Source: CAYJWS01 sp964373925 (GTDB taxonomy: Bacteria; Patescibacteriota; Patescibacteriia; Buchananbacterales; GWA2-38-13). Taken from it: a stretch of DNA of 20,116 nt. The stretch covers positions 1-20,116 of the forward strand of contig CAYJWS010000015.1 of NCBI GenBank assembly GCA_964373925.1, written 5' to 3'. The position numbers and the translations under genes are program-made. The notes under the pieces were generated by a model. It was given only the letters and a program-made list of their open reading frames with translations. It was not told the origin of the DNA and made no database searches. Below are positions 15,546 through 20,116 of this stretch, piece after piece; within the stretch, counting starts at the first letter, position 1, and the number at the start of each line of letters is the position of its first letter.

Positions 15546-16448
15546 TTATTTATTTTTTTTCGTATTTTTTTCAAATATCAAAAGTAGCGGACTCGCTAGA
15601 AAAATTGAGGAATATGTTCCAAACACTATACCGATAATAAGAGCGAGGGCAAAATCGCGAATTGTCGATCCGCCAAAAATTAATATTGCACACAGCGTCA
15701 ATATGACTGTCATTGAAGTATTAATAGACCTAATATAGGTTTCTTGTATGCTCTTGTTAATAATGTGCTCAAGATTGCCTTCATAGTATTTTGTGAGATT
15801 TTCCCGAATTCTGTCAAAAACAACGATAGTATCGTTCACCGAGTATCCCAAAATAGTAAGCACTGCTGCTATAAACGGAGCATTGATTTCGACTTTGTAA
15901 AATTTTCCTAAGAAACTAAAAACTCCAAGAGGGATAATAACATCGTGAAAAAGCGCAAGTGCCGCTATAACCCCATATTTCCAGGATGTTACCGGTTTTG
16001 AAACTTTTCGAAACGCCCAAGCAATGTAGGCAACAATCCCAATTATGGCGATAAAAACCGCCTTTACTGTTTTTTCTTTTAAATCTTGGCCGACATTAGG
16101 TCCTATAGATTCAAAACGCTCCTCTAAAACATTTTCTTTGTATGATTCCTTAAGCGCTTCAAGAGCTTTTTGATGATCAGTTTCAGTGAGATCCTTGAAT
16201 CGCAGTATAAATCCCTTCTCTCCTATCTGCTGTACGGAAATATTTTCTATAACTCCTGAAGATTTTATATTATTTATTATCTCTTCGCTTTGCGGAGTGT
16301 TTTCTTTAAAGCTTATTTCCATCAGGCTCCCTCCGGTAAAATCAATGCCAAAATTAAGCTTCCATACAAATAGAAAGACGATACTCGTGGCAACGAGTAT
16401 TCCAGAAAATATAAACCAATAATTTCTTGTTTTTGTTATAGAAATCAT
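15546..16448 (-). CDS. secF: Protein translocase subunit SecF
   Basis: This 300-residue membrane protein works with SecD to pull exported proteins through SecYEG using the proton gradient. The first transmembrane helix (~11-30) is followed by the signature FGIDFTGGSLMEI (33-45), a short periplasmic P4-type domain (~46-125) and five further membrane segments. The conserved block LGYSVNDTIVVFDRIREN (200-217) contains the Asp and Arg residues linked to proton coupling. Length is normal for the family. Its ATG overlaps the secD stop as ATGA (16448-16445), so the two are translationally coupled. The charged C-terminal tail (KNTKKNK) is cytoplasmic. Confidence 0.96.
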   Translation of the reverse strand: MISITKTRNYWFIFSGILVATSIVFLFVWKLNFGIDFTGGSLMEISFKENTPQSEEIINNIKSSGVIENISVQQIGEKGFILRFKDLTETDHQKALEALKESYKENVLEERFESIGPNVGQDLKEKTVKAVFIAIIGIVAYIAWAFRKVSKPVTSWKYGVIAALALFHDVIIPLGVFSFLGKFYKVEINAPFIAAVLTILGYSVNDTIVVFDRIRENLTKYYEGNLEHIINKSIQETYIRSINTSMTVILTLCAILIFGGSTIRDFALALIIGIVFGTYSSIFLASPLLLIFEKNTKKNK

Positions 16449-18145
16449 ATTTTTCTTTTATTAACTCCGTACATCCAGAGCCACCTTTCACTGCCTTTTT
16501 TAACAATGATCTTTAAAAATATTTTTGTTATAAACATAGCGCTGAATATGCTTACCAATATACCTATCATTAGGGTTATAGCAAATCCTTTTACAATGCT
16601 TGTGGAAAACCATATAAGTATAACACAGGTAATCAGCGTGGAAATATTTCCGTCTCGAATAGACGGCCACGCTCTTTTAAAGGCTTCATCTATAGCGCTA
16701 TCAAGCGATCTGCCTCTTTTTATTTCTTCTTTTAATCTTTCGAAAATAAGGATATTTGCGTCTACTGCGATGCCTATAGACAAAATAAATCCAGAAATTC
16801 CAGCAAGTGTAAGCGTTACAGGAATAAGTTTGAAAAGCGCGAGTATTATAAATCCATAGGATAAAAGCGCTATATCCGCTAAAAGCCCTGGTATTCTATA
16901 GAAAATAATCATAAAAATCGAGACAATAATCAGTCCAAAGATTGCCGCGGTGACGCTTTGTTTGACAGAAATTTTTCCTAATGTCGGCCCCACAGTTTGC
17001 TGTGACACGAGCTTTATTGGAACGCGCAGCGCTCCTGCATTAAGCCTCTGCGAAAGAACTTTCGCTTCCTGAATTCCAAAATTTCCACTGATTACGGCGT
17101 TTCCTCCTACAATCGGTTCGTTTACACGAGGCGCGCTTATCACTTCACCATCTAAAAAAATTCCTATAACCTTTCCAACATTATCCGTTGTCAGCTGTTT
17201 AAAAATTTCTTTTCCCTGAGAGTTAAATTCAAGCGAAACTTGAGGAGTTTGCGCATTTGGATCAAAAACAACCTGAGCTTTTTTTAAATGCTCTCCGGAT
17301 AATTCTGTATTTACCCACGGATCAACTGGATGAATATCTTGCGGAGCTTTTGTTTTAAGCAGTATATGCTGGCAATGTACCTCTCGCTCGCTTCCCTCAC
17401 CCCTCTCATCTATTTTTTTTATTATATGATACCCAAATTTTGTTTGTACAAGGGTTTTTGAAACTTCATTTATTTTAAGTTCATCAAAGCAAACTTTTTC
17501 AAATTCTGGCACATATACCCCCTTTTTTACAAATCCCAAGTCCCCTCCCGCATCCTTAGTTGTATCCTCGGAGAATTCTTTCGCAAGTGCGGAAAAATCA
17601 GCGCTTGGCTTTAGTGACTTTTTTAAAATATCGCCAGCCTTTTTTTTGACATCCGTATTGTATGATTCAAGATCTTTTTTTTCCGAATCGGATAAAACCG
17701 GTTCAGTAACAGGATTTTGAAGCTTAAAATTAAGCTGAGGCGTCTCCCCTATCATTTTTATTGCTTGATTTACATCGCGAATTCCAGCAAGTTCAACAAT
17801 AACGTTCCAAGTGTCTCCTGACCTGCTTGACTGTATAATAGGTTCGCTAACACCAAACGTATTTACCCTTCTATCAAGCACGTCTTTAACACCTTCTATT
17901 GCAGTCGGCCTCTCTCCGGATGGAATTTGCGCTACATCCGCCTCATACACAAGATGCGTTCCTCCTTGTAGGTCTAACCCCAAAAGAAAAGGCTTTCCCG
18001 AAATATGTGGAAGTGAAAGTTTAATTTTTGACTGGACGAAATTTGCTAATTGATTATAATAAGAAGGAAAATCAAAAATCGCAGCCGTTATTATAAGCAA
18101 CAATATTAGAAAAAAACTCACTCTAATCCTTGATTTTTGTGCCAT
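16445..18145 (-). CDS. secD: Protein translocase subunit SecD with inserted parvulin-like domain
   Basis: This 566-residue protein is the larger half of the SecDF export motor. It has a first membrane helix (~7-27), the SecD signature LGLDLQGGTHLVYE (55-68), periplasmic P1 elements (RRVNTFGV, GGNAVISGNFG, LNAGALRVPI) and a C-terminal block of about five membrane helices including IGIAVDANILIFERLKEE (457-474). The oddity is residues ~157-265, inside P1. They read as a PpiC/parvulin prolyl isomerase: DFSALAKEFSED, GGDLGFV, VPEFEKV, then TKFGYHII. The strand that normally opens a parvulin (HILLKT, 260-265) comes last, so the module looks circularly permuted. The paired active-site histidines are kept (His240, His260). 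This suggests folding help given directly at the export channel. No Shine-Dalgarno site is visible. It lies 81 bases after the glycosyltransferase gene and is coupled to secF by ATGA. Confidence 0.95.
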   Translation of the reverse strand: MAQKSRIRVSFFLILLLIITAAIFDFPSYYNQLANFVQSKIKLSLPHISGKPFLLGLDLQGGTHLVYEADVAQIPSGERPTAIEGVKDVLDRRVNTFGVSEPIIQSSRSGDTWNVIVELAGIRDVNQAIKMIGETPQLNFKLQNPVTEPVLSDSEKKDLESYNTDVKKKAGDILKKSLKPSADFSALAKEFSEDTTKDAGGDLGFVKKGVYVPEFEKVCFDELKINEVSKTLVQTKFGYHIIKKIDERGEGSEREVHCQHILLKTKAPQDIHPVDPWVNTELSGEHLKKAQVVFDPNAQTPQVSLEFNSQGKEIFKQLTTDNVGKVIGIFLDGEVISAPRVNEPIVGGNAVISGNFGIQEAKVLSQRLNAGALRVPIKLVSQQTVGPTLGKISVKQSVTAAIFGLIIVSIFMIIFYRIPGLLADIALLSYGFIILALFKLIPVTLTLAGISGFILSIGIAVDANILIFERLKEEIKRGRSLDSAIDEAFKRAWPSIRDGNISTLITCVILIWFSTSIVKGFAITLMIGILVSIFSAMFITKIFLKIIVKKGSERWLWMYGVNKRKI

Positions 18146-18226
18146 AATAAATAAAATAAAAATATATCAAAGATATATATAATGTTACTATATTAGCAAA
18201 TAACAATTTTTTTTGCAATATTCAAT

Positions 18227-19945
18227 TTATAGCATACCAGCCTCCCATGTATAGCGCCAAACAATCATAAAAATTTTATCTTTTTCGTTTTTTATTATTA
18301 TCGGCTCAATATTATTTTTATTAACAGCATTTTGGGTTATCTCTTCAAATTTTTTTGAAAAATAATCGTTTTTCGTGAATGCGTCCCTAGCGTCATTTTG
18401 TGCCTGAATAAAATAGATCTCTTTTCCTTCCAGCGATAACTTTTTTTGTAAAAGCAGTACAATCAAATTATTCATCTCTATTACAGGAAATTGCTGCGAA
18501 TAAAATGCGTGTCTGTAAAAATACCAATTGGTTGCCGACCATTGCATTTTTTGGTCATAGACAATAATAGGTTTTTTATTATTTTTAATTATTTTTTCAT
18601 AATAATTAAGCCAATTAGAAAGTGAAGTAAAATGTCTGGGCGAATCAGTTATATCAAGATTTTTTTTCTGCCAATTTTCCCAAGCCGCGAATCCAAGCGG
18701 TTCACGGAAAAATGAATAGGAAATCTTTTTTGGCACCAATACTTTCCCTATCCTATCACCAAGAGCGGTGATGCCTAGCGTAACAATACTTATAATAACA
18801 AGGGAAAGTAAAAAAGTGTTTTTTTTCTTATAAAAAATTTCTGCGCACAATCCAAATGACAGCGCTATAAAAGGAATTATAATAGAAGATCTCCCTGAAT
18901 CGGTAAGAGTGAGTGAAATAAAAATTGATGCAACCATCATCATTCCAAAGCTCGCAATAAATATATCACCATTATGCAAAGATCCTGCCCTTTCTTTAAG
19001 CGTGCTTTTATATGAAATAAAATCCTTCACGATTAAAAAGAATCCGATATACAGAGTCGCAATCCCAAAAATGGAAAGCCAGTAGTAAAGCCTTGAATAA
19101 TATTCGATAAGGAAAGTTATCCCCCCTTGCCACAGCTGCTGGTTTGAGGCAGGCCAGTCAATGGAGGTATCCATGCCAAAAAATCTCGATAATTGAAGAT
19201 CAAAATGATGGCGCAATATATATACATTGTAGTTATAAATAATTACGGGAAGTGCCATTAAAAAAACTGCGGCAATAAAATAATAAAAATATTTTTGTTT
19301 ATACCATTCTTTTTTTATTGCCCAATAAAAAATAATCGGAACAATAACCACCATTGAATATTTTGTTATAATGCCGGCGCCAAGCGATATCCCTGCTAAA
19401 ATCCATAGCAAGTTTTTTATTTTTTTAGAGCATGTTTGCGCTATTACAATCAAATAAAATGTAAGTGCGAGAAAAAACATGACAGCGCTTTCTTGTATAG
19501 CCTGCCTTGTTATGTAAATATGCCAAGGCAAAACTGCCAAAAAGAGCGCCGCACAATAGGCTCCAAATACGTACCGAAATTTTTTTAAGATCAAAAAAAC
19601 AAGCATGATGGTTCCTATTCCAAATACTACCGATGGTAGCCGCACTGCCCACAGATGCACGCCAAAGATTTGCGCTGAAAGCCATATGAAAAAAAAGTGC
19701 AATGGAGGATGGTCATTAAAAGACAAAAGCGTCCAAAAAGGAAGCGTATCTTGATTCGAAAACCAATTCCATGGGGTCGTGAGTGTGCCAGACTGCATAA
19801 AGTCGTTCCATCCTATGGCACGCATGGCATAGTTTCCTTCATCGGTCATGACTTCGTCAGTATCAATGTTATATAACCTAAAAATTATCGCCACAGCAAT
19901 AATAAGAATAAGAAATATATTTTTTTTATATTTTTTTATATTCAT
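18227..19945 (-). CDS. GT39/ArnT-like membrane glycosyltransferase
   Basis: This 572-residue integral membrane protein has about ten or more hydrophobic helices, then a soluble C-terminal region from ~400. Motifs of the PMT/ArnT (GT39, GT-C fold) group are present: the first-loop acidic pair in TDEGNYA (Asp35, Glu36) and NDHPPLHFFFIW (77-88). The segment RLPSVVFGIGTIMLVFLILKK is also typical. Such enzymes move a sugar from a polyprenyl-phosphate donor onto proteins or lipids on the outer face of the membrane. The acceptor here cannot be told. It starts nine bases after the end of the phosphoesterase gene, so they are probably co-transcribed. No clear Shine-Dalgarno site or terminator was found. 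Ugd in the next cluster could supply nucleotide sugar to the same surface chemistry, which is only a suggestion. Confidence 0.88.
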   Translation of the reverse strand: MNIKKYKKNIFLILIIAVAIIFRLYNIDTDEVMTDEGNYAMRAIGWNDFMQSGTLTTPWNWFSNQDTLPFWTLLSFNDHPPLHFFFIWLSAQIFGVHLWAVRLPSVVFGIGTIMLVFLILKKFRYVFGAYCAALFLAVLPWHIYITRQAIQESAVMFFLALTFYLIVIAQTCSKKIKNLLWILAGISLGAGIITKYSMVVIVPIIFYWAIKKEWYKQKYFYYFIAAVFLMALPVIIYNYNVYILRHHFDLQLSRFFGMDTSIDWPASNQQLWQGGITFLIEYYSRLYYWLSIFGIATLYIGFFLIVKDFISYKSTLKERAGSLHNGDIFIASFGMMMVASIFISLTLTDSGRSSIIIPFIALSFGLCAEIFYKKKNTFLLSLVIISIVTLGITALGDRIGKVLVPKKISYSFFREPLGFAAWENWQKKNLDITDSPRHFTSLSNWLNYYEKIIKNNKKPIIVYDQKMQWSATNWYFYRHAFYSQQFPVIEMNNLIVLLLQKKLSLEGKEIYFIQAQNDARDAFTKNDYFSKKFEEITQNAVNKNNIEPIIIKNEKDKIFMIVWRYTWEAGML

Positions 19946-19954
19946 TCAAAAGCA

Positions 19955-20116
19955 CTAATCAAAAAAATCTGTGATATCTAAAAGATCTCCACTCTCGTTT
20001 ATCGCACTCACCGTAATTTTGTTATTATCCACGTTAACGAGAAGAAAATGATATTTTGATATTTCAAATCCTTCGCATAAGTTCGAATAGAGTGGCGACC
20101 CCGCGCCTCCCGAAAT
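19955..20116 (-). CDS. Probable calcineurin-like metallophosphoesterase, C-terminal end only
   Basis: A minus-strand frame enters from the right edge and ends at the TAG at 19957-19955, giving 53 residues. ISGGAGSPLY followed by an F-x7-HFLLVNVDNNKITV strand pair and a G-D-LLDITDFF ending is the usual closing part of calcineurin-like phosphoesterases (GG-GAPLY, then beta strands after the metal site). The catalytic metal-binding residues would lie beyond the window, so the family call rests on this tail alone. Spacing of nine bases to the glycosyltransferase gene implies one operon. Confidence 0.6.
   Translation of the reverse strand: MSGGAGSPLYSNLCEGFEISKYHFLLVNVDNNKITVSAINESGDLLDITDFFD

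Noticed and set aside
16445..16448. Alternative genetic code with UGA read as an amino acid, known in some CPR lineages
   Set aside because: TGA serves as the natural end of secD (ATGA overlap with secF), and the intact genes contain no in-frame TGA.

Overview
The window looks like a chromosome segment of a Patescibacteria/CPR bacterium, most likely of the Parcubacteria group. This is inferred from gene content, not from a marker gene. The pointers are an AT-rich core, a sigma-region-4/HARE regulator, a two-gene TraG-like ATPase plus membrane partner, few visible Shine-Dalgarno sites, and standard-code use of TGA as stop. No rRNA, tRNA or CRISPR array was seen. Almost every gene is on the minus strand.

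Region 1 (1-5177). One uninterrupted minus-strand frame of 1725 codons runs off the left edge. It encodes a giant exported protein: signal peptide, beta-rich N-terminal part, clostripain-like (C11) cysteine peptidase, Ig/OmpL47-like module, two HYR modules, a NosD-type right-handed beta-helix, and thrombospondin type-3 calcium repeats. It is clearly richer in G+C than the rest of the window.

Region 2 (5178-6084). This holds gene wreckage. Just upstream of the giant gene are the last ~45 codons of a protein-arginine deiminase (PAD)-like gene with its catalytic-Cys motif. The PAD sequence stops exactly where a decayed, internally deleted ISL3-family insertion sequence (5378-5934) begins. A palindrome within a weak promoter candidate follows.

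Region 3 (6085-9523). A small plus-strand gene for an exported, charged protein of unknown function faces clpB, with two strong hairpin terminators between them. clpB has a textbook sigma70 promoter and a perfect CIRCE operator, so it should belong to the HrcA heat-shock regulon.

Region 4 (9530-15379). Transcribed leftward are a sigma-region-4/HARE DNA-binding protein with a clear promoter, a membrane protein, a TraG/VirD4-like ATPase with a zinc ribbon, and UDP-glucose 6-dehydrogenase. The membrane protein and ATPase look like two halves of one DNA-translocation or coupling module.

Region 5 (15502-20116). Transcribed leftward are the end of a probable metallophosphoesterase, a GT39-type membrane glycosyltransferase, and secD-secF with overlapping ATGA, ending at a hairpin terminator. 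SecD carries an inserted parvulin-like prolyl isomerase module that appears circularly permuted. Together these genes serve protein export, cell-surface glycosylation and stress proteostasis; the giant protein in region 1 is a plausible client of SecDF.
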